Assembly: GCF_015680405.1 (NCBI RefSeq)
Contig: NZ_JADLJS010000010.1
Coordinates: forward strand, 79,104 to 143,103
Reading direction: 5' to 3'
Origin: Pseudomonas pudica
GTDB taxonomy: Bacteria; Pseudomonadota; Gammaproteobacteria; Pseudomonadales; Pseudomonadaceae
DNA length: 64,000 nucleotides
Of this stretch, positions 26,246-34,490 are shown piece after piece. Positions within the stretch are counted from its first letter, which is position 1. Each line of letters starts with the position of its first letter. Both the position numbers and the translations under genes were made by a program. The notes under the pieces were generated by a model. That model saw nothing but the letters and a program-made list of their open reading frames with translations, was not told where the DNA came from and ran no database searches.

Positions 26246-27310
26246 TCAGTCACCGTCGTTGGCATTGAAGCCCAGCTGGATGTTCAACGCCTTGGCCAGC
26301 TCGCCTTCGTGCAGGCGGTGGACGACGTTTAGGCTGTCGTAGATCTGGTTCAGGGTTTGCTGGCCGGCGTCGTCGGCCAGCAGCTCGCCCAGGGTCTTCT
26401 GGTTGGCGGCCAGCAGCTTGAGCGAGGCAGCGTAGGCGGCGTCGATCTTGTCCGCCAGGGTTTTCTGATCGCTGGACAGCAAGCCGCGCAGGCCTTGGTT
26501 GTCGACCCCGAGCCAGACCGCTTCGGCGGCCTTGAGGCTGGCCTCCAGGCTCTTGAGCGAGCTGTGGCTGCGCCAGGCTTCGGCCTGCAGTGGCTGCGGA
26601 ATACCCTTGCTCTGGCGGCCCATCGGTGCTCCGAGCTTTTTCTTCAGGCTGTCCAGGGCGGTGACCTGGGCGCGCAGCAGGTCGGCGATGGCCTCGTGGG
26701 AGTCGGCGTAGCGCTGGTTGGGGAACTTGGTCATCTGCGAGAGCATGCCGTCGGTGCTGTTCCAGCCCTTGAGGATCTCTTCGGCCAGGGCCTTCTGATG
26801 TTCACCAATGGCGACCAGCAACGGGCAGTAGCGGGCTTTCTGCTCGGCTGTGGCAATGTCCGGCTTGCTGTCGAACAGGATGTACTCGTAGGCCGACAGG
26901 CCACGTACCACCACGCTGGCCTTGCCCAGGGCCGCGGCATCGACGGGCTGGTTGGCGTTGACCAACTGCTCGACCTGGCGGCCGACCAGGTTCTTCTTGT
27001 CGGGCCAGAACTGTACCTGCCAGGCGCGGTTGCCTTCGGCCAGCGGGCCGACCAGCAGCGGTTGCAGTTCGGCCCAGGCCTTTTGCGCATTGAGGAAGTC
27101 GGCCCGGGCCTTTTCCAGGGTTTCCTTGCCTTCGCAGTAGGCCAGGGCGCTGGCGGCCAGCGTGCGGTCGGCTTCGACCCAGCGGCTGTAGGTGGGCAGG
27201 ATCACCTGTTTGGCGATGGCAGCGGAGGTCACGGCTTGCGGGTCCTGCGGCGAACAGGCGCCGAGGGCGAGTGCGGCGAGGCTGGTGAACAACAGTTTGG
27301 GTCGGAACAT
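26246..27310 (-). CDS. Imelysin-family lipoprotein (second copy)
   Basis: A 354-residue lipoprotein. The lipobox LGAC places Cys19 at the mature N-terminus (MFRPKLLFTSLAALALGAC). The body is the helical imelysin/peptidase M75 fold (ADFLNAQKAWAELQPLLVGPL near the start). The GxHxxE motif of imelysin is changed to GLSAYE (G-L-S-A-Y-E), with Ser in place of His. Imelysins were first described as peptidases but are now linked to iron uptake, so loss of His may alter metal binding. It is 20 nt downstream of the di-haem oxidoreductase and 2 nt upstream of DUF1513. Confidence 0.87.
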   Translation of the reverse strand: MFRPKLLFTSLAALALGACSPQDPQAVTSAAIAKQVILPTYSRWVEADRTLAASALAYCEGKETLEKARADFLNAQKAWAELQPLLVGPLAEGNRAWQVQFWPDKKNLVGRQVEQLVNANQPVDAAALGKASVVVRGLSAYEYILFDSKPDIATAEQKARYCPLLVAIGEHQKALAEEILKGWNSTDGMLSQMTKFPNQRYADSHEAIADLLRAQVTALDSLKKKLGAPMGRQSKGIPQPLQAEAWRSHSSLKSLEASLKAAEAVWLGVDNQGLRGLLSSDQKTLADKIDAAYAASLKLLAANQKTLGELLADDAGQQTLNQIYDSLNVVHRLHEGELAKALNIQLGFNANDGD

Positions 27311-27330
27311 GCCCGGCTCCTTTGCGCTTT

Positions 27331-28758
27331 TTAAAGTGAGTTCAGGAAAGCCAGCAACGCGGCACGCTGCTCGGCATTGAAAGTGAGTACGAAATTGCGT
27401 GCCGCCTCGGCCTCACCACCGTGCCAGAGCACCGCTTCGAGCAGGTTGCGGGCGCGGCCGTCGTGCAGGAACTGGCTGTGGCCACTGACCGTTTCGCTCA
27501 GGCCTATGCCCCACAGTGGCGGGGTGCGCCAGTCCTGGCCGTTGGCGGCAAATTCGGTCCGCTCATCGGCCAGGCCCGGGCCCATGTCATGCAGCAGCAG
27601 ATCGCTGTAGGGGCGGATCAGCTGGTTGGCCAGTTCCGGCTCGGCGGCATTGGTGGCGGTGGTGAACTGTGGTGTATGGCAGCCCTGGCAGCCGGCCTGG
27701 TAAAACAGGTTCTTGCCCGCCAGCACCTGCGGCGAGCCCACGTCGCGGCGGGCCGGCACGGCCAGGTTACGGGTGTAGAAGGTGACCAGGCGCAGGATGT
27801 TGTCGCTGACCTCCTTCTCGCCATCGGCACCGTCGCCGTTGGGCGCGGCCAGGCAGTCGGCCTGCGCCGGGGTGCAGTCATCGTTGGGCTGCAGTGTGGT
27901 GGTCAGGCCCATGTCGCCGGCAAAGGCGTGAACGTTCTGCTGGTTGACGTTGGGCTGCCCGGCCTTCCAGCCGAAGCGGCCGACCACGGTCTTGCCCAGG
28001 GCATCGTCCCACACCCGGTTGGCCCGGCCGCGGATGCCGTCGCGGTTACGGTCATCCGGATCTTCGTTGGCCAGCAGGTCGGCTTCGGGGATGGCTTCGA
28101 GCAGGCCCAGGCCGATCATCGGCGGCGCCACCCGCGCCGAAAAGCGCGTGTCGGGGTGCATCACGCCATAGCCGAGCTGGGTGATCTGCAGGGCCGGCTT
28201 GCGCAGCTCGACCTGGTGACCGTCCTCGAACGACACCGTTTCGCTGGTGTAGCTCACCCGCACCTTGCCTTCCGGCGTCACGCCGGGGATGGCCATGTCC
28301 TGCAACTGGGTGCCATAGACCGGCTCCGGCACCACCCCGAGGCGTTCGACCACCTTGGCCAGGTAGGGCTGGTCGGGGATCGACAGGCGTACCAGCATCG
28401 AAACGGCGTTGCTGTCGCCCGGCTCTGGCGGGTGGCCGCGCCCGTCGCGCACGTGGCAGTTCTGGCAGGCATTGGTGTTGAACAGCGGGCCCAGGCCGTC
28501 ACGCGCGGTGGTGGTGGAAGGGGCGATCACCCAAGGGTTGCGGAAGAAGCTGTTGCCTACGGCGAAGTCAAGGCGCCGCTCGGGCGAGAGGTTGGCCGAG
28601 GGCAGGGAATAGGCATTGCGGTCAGTGCGCTGCACGGTGGCTTTGCCGCCCGACAACGCTTCGCCGGGCTCGGCCTGGGTGAAACGCGGAGCGTCGTCAC
28701 AAGCGGCGAGGGCAAAGGCCAGCAGCAGGGGGGAGAGTCGGGACAGCGACAAGGACAT
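27331..28758 (-). CDS. Di-haem oxidoreductase (DUF1111, putative thiol oxidoreductase)
   Basis: A 475-residue exported c-type cytochrome protein. The lipobox is at LALAACDD (Cys19). Two haem-c sites are present: CQNCH near residue 98-102 and CQGCH near 355-360. The family (DUF1111) resembles MauG and bacterial di-haem peroxidases. It is the first gene of a unit with the second imelysin and DUF1513. Together with the upstream imelysin this is the module that recurs in proteobacterial iron-responsive loci. A role in periplasmic iron oxidation or reduction is inferred. Confidence 0.87.
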   Translation of the reverse strand: MSLSLSRLSPLLLAFALAACDDAPRFTQAEPGEALSGGKATVQRTDRNAYSLPSANLSPERRLDFAVGNSFFRNPWVIAPSTTTARDGLGPLFNTNACQNCHVRDGRGHPPEPGDSNAVSMLVRLSIPDQPYLAKVVERLGVVPEPVYGTQLQDMAIPGVTPEGKVRVSYTSETVSFEDGHQVELRKPALQITQLGYGVMHPDTRFSARVAPPMIGLGLLEAIPEADLLANEDPDDRNRDGIRGRANRVWDDALGKTVVGRFGWKAGQPNVNQQNVHAFAGDMGLTTTLQPNDDCTPAQADCLAAPNGDGADGEKEVSDNILRLVTFYTRNLAVPARRDVGSPQVLAGKNLFYQAGCQGCHTPQFTTATNAAEPELANQLIRPYSDLLLHDMGPGLADERTEFAANGQDWRTPPLWGIGLSETVSGHSQFLHDGRARNLLEAVLWHGGEAEAARNFVLTFNAEQRAALLAFLNSL

Positions 28759-28824
28759 CGAGAATCCTGGGCGTGAGCGAAAAACCGGCGTGCAAGCTTA
28801 GCAGGGTGAAAGAGTTTGAATAAG

Positions 28825-28841
28825 AGCAATTTGCAATTGCT
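28825..28841. promoter_or_regulatory. Inverted repeat upstream of the di-haem oxidoreductase
   Basis: AGCAAT-N5-ATTGCT lies 67-83 nt upstream of the gene. Read on the minus strand it shares AGCAA(T/A)TGCAAAT with the Fur-like site upstream of the first imelysin. It may be an operator for the same regulator, but the Fur match alone is weak. Confidence 0.35.
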
Positions 28842-28886
28842 GGATGAAATCGATGTCAGTTGGCCATGGTTTGTGGTCGCCTGGTC

Positions 28887-28982
28887 GGGCCCTATCGCCG
28901 GCAAGCCAGCTCCCACAGATACCCTACAGGGCTCAAGGGCTGTGAAGTACCTGTGGGAGCTGGCTTGCCGGCGATAGGGCCG
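28887..28982. repeat. REP pair between the two imelysin units
   Basis: GGGCCCTATCGCCGGCAAGCCAGCTCCCACAG with its mirror. The unit is the 'CGCCGGCAAGCC' class. Confidence 0.85.
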
Positions 28983-28987
28983 GAAGC

Positions 28988-29013
28988 AAAAAAAGGCGAC
29001 CCGAAGGCCGCCT
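28988..29013 (-). terminator. Terminator of the first imelysin gene
   Basis: On the minus strand, GAGGCGGCCTTCGGGTCGCC forms a stem with a UUCG-type loop and one mismatch, followed by TTTTTTT. It begins 24 nt after the stop codon. Confidence 0.85.
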
Positions 29014-29036
29014 CTTTCAGAACCGCTACAGCAGGA

Positions 29037-30374
29037 TCAGAACTCGTGATCTGCGGTATCCGGGTTCAGGTTGGCAATGCCCAGCTTGCCCGCGGCCTGC
29101 TCGATCGCACCGGTCTGCTTGACCAGGGAGGCAATGGCGTCACGCACGATCTGGTTGCCGGCTGCGTTGTCGGCAGCGATCAGCTGGTCGTAGTGCTCGC
29201 CCTTGAGGGCGTGGTCGACGATCACCTGGATCTTGGCTTCGGTGGCTTCCAGGTCGGCCTTGAGGGTGGCGTCGGCGGCCGGGTCTACCTTGGCCACCAG
29301 CGACGACAGGCTCGGGCCGGTCACCTTGCTGCCGTCCGGGCGGGTGTACTCGCCCAGGTAGACGTTGCGGATGCCCTTGGCGTCGTAGAAGTGCGAGTAG
29401 TGGGTGTTGTCGCTGAAGCAGTCGTGCTCGTCTTCCGGCGAGTTGGCTTCCAGCGAAACCTTCATGCGCTCGCCAGCCAGTTCGCCCAGCGACAGGCTGC
29501 CCATGCCGAACAGCATCTTGCGCAGGCCGTCGTTGACCGACTCGGCTTCCAGCTTGGCGCGGTAGTTGTCGGCAACATTCGGTGCCCAGTTGCCGACCAT
29601 CTCTTCGAGGTCCTTGACCAGCAGGTCGGTGACCGCTTTCAGGTAGGCACGGCGGCGGTCGTTGTGGCCACCGGTGGCGCCCTTGCCTTCAAGGTAATCA
29701 GACGCCGGACGGTTGCCCGCGCCCGGGCCGGTGCCGTTCAGGTCCTGGCCCCAGAGCAGGAATTCGATGGCGTGGTAGCCGGTGGCGACGTTGGCTTCGG
29801 AGCCGCCCAGCTCGTTCAGGCTGGCCAGCTTCTCGGGAGTGATGTCCTTGACGTCGATCTTCTCTTCGCCCACCTGGATCTCGGTGTTGGCGATGATGTT
29901 GGCGTTGGCTGCCGGGTTGCCCAAGGCGTGCTCATAGCTCTTGTCGACGTAGTCGATCAGGCCTTCGTCCAGCGGCCAGGCATTCACCTGGCCTTCCCAG
30001 TCGTCGATGATGGTGTTGCCGAAGCGGAAGGCTTCGCTCTGCAGGTACGGTACGCGCGAGGCGACCCAGGCTTCCCTGGCTGCCTTCAGGGTTTCGTCGT
30101 TGGGCTTGGCCAGGAACGCGTCGACTGCGGTCTGCAGAGTCTTGGCGGTGCTCAGCGAATCGCTGTACACGGCGTAGACCAGCTCTGCGTAATGCTTGAC
30201 CACGGCTTTGCCGGCGGCTTCGTCGACAACCCCGGGCGCCGCAGCGGTGGTGCTGGCGGCAGCAGGTGCCTGAGCTTGCGGCGCGGCGGCCTTGTCGTCC
30301 TTGCCTTCACCGCAACCGGCGAGAGCGATGGCAATGGCCAGCAGACTGGCGGAGGCCAGAGGCATTCGAATCAT
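29037..30374 (-). CDS. Imelysin-family iron-regulated lipoprotein (first copy)
   Basis: A 445-residue lipoprotein. The lipobox AIALAGC puts Cys21 at the mature end. It is followed by an Ala/Pro/Gln-rich linker (residues 26-48) and two helical imelysin repeats. The GxHxxE motif is intact: GYHAIEFLLWGQD near 223-233. Also seen are the family segments WPLDEGLIDYVD and DDRRRAYL-like HNDRRRAYLKAV. Imelysin (ICMP in P. aeruginosa) is an outer-membrane-associated protein of iron acquisition, with insulin-cleaving activity reported for the P. aeruginosa protein. The start at 30374 has AGGAAA upstream. A Fur-like box lies 75-93 nt upstream. Confidence 0.9.
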   Translation of the reverse strand: MIRMPLASASLLAIAIALAGCGEGKDDKAAAPQAQAPAAASTTAAAPGVVDEAAGKAVVKHYAELVYAVYSDSLSTAKTLQTAVDAFLAKPNDETLKAAREAWVASRVPYLQSEAFRFGNTIIDDWEGQVNAWPLDEGLIDYVDKSYEHALGNPAANANIIANTEIQVGEEKIDVKDITPEKLASLNELGGSEANVATGYHAIEFLLWGQDLNGTGPGAGNRPASDYLEGKGATGGHNDRRRAYLKAVTDLLVKDLEEMVGNWAPNVADNYRAKLEAESVNDGLRKMLFGMGSLSLGELAGERMKVSLEANSPEDEHDCFSDNTHYSHFYDAKGIRNVYLGEYTRPDGSKVTGPSLSSLVAKVDPAADATLKADLEATEAKIQVIVDHALKGEHYDQLIAADNAAGNQIVRDAIASLVKQTGAIEQAAGKLGIANLNPDTADHEF

Positions 30375-30448
30375 TATTGGTTTTCCTGCGTCGTGTGGTT
30401 GGACCATGGGTAGACCGTGCGCCGTGGCACGCGAAACGGCAACATCAT

Positions 30449-30467
30449 GCGAAAGATTTGCATTTGC
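30449..30467 (-). promoter_or_regulatory. Candidate Fur box upstream of the first imelysin gene
   Basis: On the minus strand GCAAATGCAAATCTTTCGC aligns to the 19-nt Fur consensus GATAATGATAATCATTATC with 12 identities, and keeps the hexamer spacing. Iron regulation is known for imelysin genes. Confidence 0.5.
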
Positions 30468-30531
30468 TGTAAAGGGGGCGGGCATGCAATTCGTGTAAAT
30501 GCCGGTCACGGCCTGTAACCGGGCAGGTGGC

Positions 30532-32586
30532 TCAGAACATCGAAACCTGGTTGCGCTGCGCCTGCTTGAGGAAGTTGGTCAGCTCACGGGCCGACAGCGG
30601 CTTGCTGTAGTGGTAGCCCTGGCCCTCGTGGCAGCCTTGGGCGACGATATAGCTTTCCTGTTCGGCGGTCTCCACGCCTTCGGCGATCACCTGCATCCCC
30701 AGGCTCTTGCCGAGCTGGATGATGGCACGAACGATGGTAGCGTCGTCATCGTCGTCCAGCAGGTCCTGGACGAAGCTCTTGTCGATCTTGATCTTGTCCA
30801 GCGGCAGCGATTTCAGGTAGCTGAGCGACGAGTAGCCGGTGCCGAAGTCGTCGATGGCAATCAGTGCTCCGGAGCGGCGCAGGCTCAGCAGGTGCTGGGC
30901 GGCGGTGCTGATGTCTTCCATCAGGCCGGTCTCGGTGACTTCCAGCTCCAGGCTGCGTGGTGGCAGGCGGTAGGCCTGCAGCAGGTTGTTGACTACCCGC
31001 GGCAGTTCGTTGTGGTGCAGCTGCACGGTGGACAGGTTGACCGCCATGCGCAGGTCGCTGAAGCCCATGTCGTGCCATTCGCGCAGTTGCCGGCAGGCCT
31101 GGTCGAGCACCCATTCGCCAATGCTGATGATGCTGCCGTTCTGTTCGGCCAGGGGGATGAACTGGTCTGGCGGTACCATGCCCAGCTCCGGGTGCTGCCA
31201 GCGCAGCAGCGCCTCGACACCGACCACGCGGTGGTCGCGGTAGCTGATCTGTGGCTGATACACCAGGTACAGCTGGTTGCGTGGCAGGGCTTCGCGCAGG
31301 TCCTTTTCCAGCTCGCGACGGCGGCGCATCTCGCTGTCGACGCTGGCGATGTAGAACTGGTAGCGGTTGCGCGAACGGGCCTTGGCCAGGGTCATGGTCT
31401 GTTCGGCTTTCTGCAACAGCTTCTCGGTGCTGTCGCCGTCTTCCGGGAACAGAGTGATGCCGATGGTGGCGCGCAAGCGGATTTGCTGGTGGTGGTCGAG
31501 GTCGAACGGCACTTCCAGGTCATCGAGGATACTCTGTGCCAGTTCGGCCGCCTCGTAAGGCTGCTCGATATTGGCCTGCACCAGGGCGAACTGGTCGCCA
31601 CCCAGGCGTGCCAGGGCGCCCAGGCGGCCACTGTGGGCGCGCAGGCGGTCGGCCAGGGCCAGCAGCAACTGGTCGCCGACCTGGTAGCTGAACTGCTCGT
31701 TGATGCCCTTGAAGTCGTCCAGGCCTACGCACAGTACTGCCACACGGTGTTGCAGGCGGCCGCCGTCGACGAGGATCTTGTCCAGTTGCTGCTGCAGTTG
31801 CTGGCGGTTGGGCAGGCCGGTGAGGAAGTCGTACTGGGCCATGCGTTGCAGGCTGTTTTCCGCCTCGTGGCGCAGATGGGTGTTGCGCTCGATCGAGGCC
31901 AGCAACTGGTTGGCGGTATTTACCCAGAGACCCAGCTCGTTCTTCTCGTGGCCCTTGAGCAGCGGCAGCTGGTGCTGGCTGGGGCGGTCGGGGTTGATCT
32001 GGGTGAGGTGCTCGATGATCTTCGACAGCGGTTTGGTCAGCAGCCAGTGGTAGACCAGGTACAGCACCAGACCCATGGCCAGGGCCCGCAGCACGCCGGA
32101 GATGAAGATGATCACGGCGTTGATCAGGAAGTCTTCGCCGTAGGACGAGGTGTCCAGGGTGATACTCAGGTCGCCGTAGTATTCGCTGTAGGGGCCGCGG
32201 CCGACCAGTTGTGTGGTGTAGGTGCGTTCCTGGCCGAGGATCAGGTCGGTCAGCCAGCGCATGGACATGTCCTGCAGCGGGCGGGACTTTTCCGCCAGCA
32301 TGGTTTCGTTGGGGTGGCCGATGGAGGCCATGCGTACCGATTCGTCCTGGAACAGGCCTTCCATCACTTGCATGCCCATTTCGCGGTCGAGGCTGTATAC
32401 GGCCTGGGTCGAGGGGTCGCGGAACATGTCGAGGATGCGCTGGGCATCGTTGTTCACGGCCTGGCGGGTCTTGTAGGTGTCGTAGACGATTTGCGCACAG
32501 CTGAGCACGACACCGACCGCCAGCGCCGACAGCAGCACGACCCTGAGCAACTTGACCGACAAGCTGTTCCGCAATTCCAGCTTCAA
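30532..32586 (-). CDS. bifA: Cyclic di-GMP phosphodiesterase BifA (degenerate GGDEF plus EAL)
   Basis: A 684-residue inner-membrane protein. TM1 is at 14-34, the periplasmic domain at 35-153, TM2 at 155-180. Then follow a linker, a GGDEF domain with the altered signature GGDQF (329-333), and an EAL domain with EAL at 458-460 and DDFGTGYSS near 578. GGDQF plus intact EAL is the hallmark of BifA, which degrades c-di-GMP and represses biofilm while favouring swarming and dispersal. The best start is TTG at 32586, 7 nt after TAAGGAA; upstream in-frame ATGs at 32616 and 32619 lack a ribosome site. It is followed downstream by the imelysin gene and preceded by sodB, as in P. aeruginosa. Confidence 0.92.
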   Translation of the reverse strand: MKLELRNSLSVKLLRVVLLSALAVGVVLSCAQIVYDTYKTRQAVNNDAQRILDMFRDPSTQAVYSLDREMGMQVMEGLFQDESVRMASIGHPNETMLAEKSRPLQDMSMRWLTDLILGQERTYTTQLVGRGPYSEYYGDLSITLDTSSYGEDFLINAVIIFISGVLRALAMGLVLYLVYHWLLTKPLSKIIEHLTQINPDRPSQHQLPLLKGHEKNELGLWVNTANQLLASIERNTHLRHEAENSLQRMAQYDFLTGLPNRQQLQQQLDKILVDGGRLQHRVAVLCVGLDDFKGINEQFSYQVGDQLLLALADRLRAHSGRLGALARLGGDQFALVQANIEQPYEAAELAQSILDDLEVPFDLDHHQQIRLRATIGITLFPEDGDSTEKLLQKAEQTMTLAKARSRNRYQFYIASVDSEMRRRRELEKDLREALPRNQLYLVYQPQISYRDHRVVGVEALLRWQHPELGMVPPDQFIPLAEQNGSIISIGEWVLDQACRQLREWHDMGFSDLRMAVNLSTVQLHHNELPRVVNNLLQAYRLPPRSLELEVTETGLMEDISTAAQHLLSLRRSGALIAIDDFGTGYSSLSYLKSLPLDKIKIDKSFVQDLLDDDDDATIVRAIIQLGKSLGMQVIAEGVETAEQESYIVAQGCHEGQGYHYSKPLSARELTNFLKQAQRNQVSMF

Positions 32587-32758
32587 TGGGGTTTCCTTAA
32601 TCCATGCGCATGGCATCATTTTGCCATCAACGATGACGATACACTATCGGCCGACCTTCAGTAGTGTATCGGTTGCCTGACCCCGCAACTTGAATGCGCC
32701 GTAACGATATTCCAGAGGTTTGATGTTAGCGTGCTATGCGGGCTGAGCAAGCAAAACC

Positions 32759-32866
32759 GTGCCGGCTTTGCGCGGTCAAACCCGCTCCCACAGGGATAGC
32801 ATCAAGTCCACAAGCGGCGCCGTACCTGTGGGAGCGGGTTCACCCGCAAAGAGGCCGGTACAGGCA
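32759..32866. repeat. REP pair between bifA and sodB
   Basis: Arms 'CAAACCCGCTCCCACAGG' and 'CCTGTGGGAGCGGGTTCACCCGCAAAGAGGCCGG'. The 327-nt gap 32587-32914 otherwise holds the bifA upstream region (32587-32758), in which I see no recognisable site, and the sodB terminator. Confidence 0.85.
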
Positions 32867-32867
32867 T

Positions 32868-32896
32868 AAAAAAACCCGGCACCGGGCCGGGTTTTT
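32868..32896 (-). terminator. sodB terminator (bidirectional)
   Basis: AAAAAAACCCGGCACCGGGCCGGGTTTTTCG: a stem ACCCGGC/GCCGGGT with A-run on one side and T-run on the other, 19 nt after the sodB stop codon. Confidence 0.9.
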
Positions 32897-32914
32897 CGTT
32901 CAGGGCTGAATGAC

Positions 32915-33511
32915 TCAGGCCTTGAAGGTCTTGCCTTCGAACTGTTCGGCAACGAATGCCCAGTTGACCAGGTTCCAGAACGCCTCGACGTACTTCGGAC
33001 GCAGGTTGCGGTAGTCGATGTAGTAGGCGTGTTCCCAGACGTCGCAGGTCAGCAGCGGGGTGTCGCCGCTGGTCAGCGGGCAGCCGGCGCCGATGGTGCT
33101 GGCCAGGGCCAGGGAACCGTCAGCCTTCTTCACCAGCCAGCCCCAGCCGGAACCGAAGGTGCCAACCGAAGTCTTGGTGAACTCTTCCTTGAACTTGTCG
33201 AAGGAACCGAAAGCGGCGTTGATGGCGTCAGCCAGGGCACCGGTCGGCTGGCCACCGGCGTTTGGTGCCAGGCAGTTCCAGTAGAAGGTGTGGTTCCAGA
33301 CTTGAGCGGCGTTGTTGAAGATACCGCCCGAAGAGCTCTTGACGATCTCTTCCAGGGTCTTGCCTTCGAATTCGGTGCCTGGGACCAGGTTGTTCAGGTT
33401 CACGACATAGGTGTTGTGGTGCTTGTCGTGGTGATACTCCAGGGTTTCCTTGGAGATGTGCGGCTGCAGGGCATCGTGGGCGTATGGCAGCGGCGGCAAT
33501 TCAAAAGCCAT
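32915..33511 (-). CDS. sodB: Iron superoxide dismutase SodB
   Basis: A 198-residue cytoplasmic enzyme converting superoxide to hydrogen peroxide and oxygen. Metal ligands are His27 (in [17 protein letters not shown]), His74 ([11 protein letters not shown]) and the Asp/His of [13 protein letters not shown] (about 157/161). The Gln in AAQVWNH is the Fe-type outer-sphere residue, so the Fe form is predicted. The N-terminus [20 protein letters not shown] is standard. It is a single-gene unit with its own terminator. Confidence 0.97.
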   Translation of the reverse strand: MAFELPPLPYAHDALQPHISKETLEYHHDKHHNTYVVNLNNLVPGTEFEGKTLEEIVKSSSGGIFNNAAQVWNHTFYWNCLAPNAGGQPTGALADAINAAFGSFDKFKEEFTKTSVGTFGSGWGWLVKKADGSLALASTIGAGCPLTSGDTPLLTCDVWEHAYYIDYRNLRPKYVEAFWNLVNWAFVAEQFEGKTFKA

Positions 33512-33720
33512 GGTGGATCTCCTGATTCAGGTCTGTTTGCGGTTTGCGCAAGGCCGATCACGGGCGGCCCGATGAGCGTCGGCGAGTTTGTACTCTTTGC
33601 GACGCAAGCGCTGGATCATAGCACCGGGCCCGGCGCATAACCACGCAACAAAGATAGGGAATAGAGGTTCCAGAGCGGTTGGGGTGTGCCGACCGGTGGT
33701 GTTCGGCTTAACGCTTGTAG

Positions 33721-33768
33721 CGCCTGTGAGATTGAGCGCCGCGCGGGCGGCGCTCGGTCTCACAGGCG
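33721..33768. repeat. Large inverted repeat beyond argO
   Basis: CGCCTGTGAGA-TTGAGCGCCGC and its mirror GCGGCGCT-CGGTCTCACAGGCG form a 48-nt hairpin of a class different from the other repeats here. It lies 25 nt after the end of argO and could serve as its terminator. The rest of 33512-33793 is the sodB upstream region, with no clear operator seen. Confidence 0.75.
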
Positions 33769-33793
33769 ATAAAGATGTTGTGGTGAGCCCAGG

Positions 33794-34393
33794 TCAGTTG
33801 AAGATCAACTGCGCCGCCACCGCGAACATCATCACCGCCACCATCAGGTCGAGCATGCGCCAGGTCGCCGGCCGGGCCAGCCACGGTGCCAGCCAGGCCG
33901 CGCCGATCGCCAGGGTCGAGAACCATAGCAGCGAGGCGCTGGCGGCACCGGCCACGTAGGCACCGGGCGCAGCCTGCTGGGCGCCCAGCGAGCCGATCAG
34001 CAGCACCGTGTCGAGGTACACGTGCGGGTTCAGCAGGGTCACTGCCAAGGCACTGAGCAGTACCGCGCGGCGTGACCGGGCACCCTGGCCTTGCTGGTGC
34101 TGCAGGCTCTGCCTGGAGCAGGCGCTGCGCAAAGCCTTGGCGCCGTACCAGATCAGGAACACTGCTCCGCCCCAGCGGGCGATCGCCAGCAACGTCGGGT
34201 TGTGCGCCAGCACGGTGGCAAGGCCGAACACTCCGGCAGCCACCAGGATGGCGTCACAGATGATGCACAGTGCCGCCACCGGCAAATGATGCTCGCGGCG
34301 CAAGCTCTGGGCGAGGACGAAGGCGTTCTGTGCACCGATGGCCATGATCAGGCCGAAGGCCACGAGCATGCCGTTGAGATAGCTTTGCCACAT
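33794..34393 (-). CDS. argO: LysE/ArgO family basic amino acid exporter
   Basis: A 199-residue inner-membrane exporter with about six helices: N-terminal NGMLVAFGLIMAIGAQNAFVLAQSL, the typical LysE/ArgO opening, then a polar loop after LIWYGAKALRSACSRQ. ArgO exports arginine (and canavanine), LysE exports lysine and arginine. Its divergent neighbour is an ArgP-type LysR regulator, the known partner in E. coli and Corynebacterium (LysG). Regulation by intracellular basic amino acids is therefore likely. The precise substrate is inferred. Confidence 0.9.
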   Translation of the reverse strand: MWQSYLNGMLVAFGLIMAIGAQNAFVLAQSLRREHHLPVAALCIICDAILVAAGVFGLATVLAHNPTLLAIARWGGAVFLIWYGAKALRSACSRQSLQHQQGQGARSRRAVLLSALAVTLLNPHVYLDTVLLIGSLGAQQAAPGAYVAGAASASLLWFSTLAIGAAWLAPWLARPATWRMLDLMVAVMMFAVAAQLIFN

Positions 34394-34490
34394 GGCGTGC
34401 TCTCCAAAGAGTCCAAAAGATGCTGGTCATTGTGATGAAGCACGCTGTATAAGAAAAACAAATAGATCTGATCCGTCATTAGGAAAATCG

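Noticed and set aside
28825..28841. Fur box at the di-haem oxidoreductase promoter
   Set aside because: It matches the Fur consensus at only about half of the positions; kept only as an unassigned inverted repeat.
30499..32664. A 721-codon open frame antisense to bifA
   Set aside because: It mirrors the bifA reading frame; the minus-strand frame has complete domains, the plus-strand frame has none.
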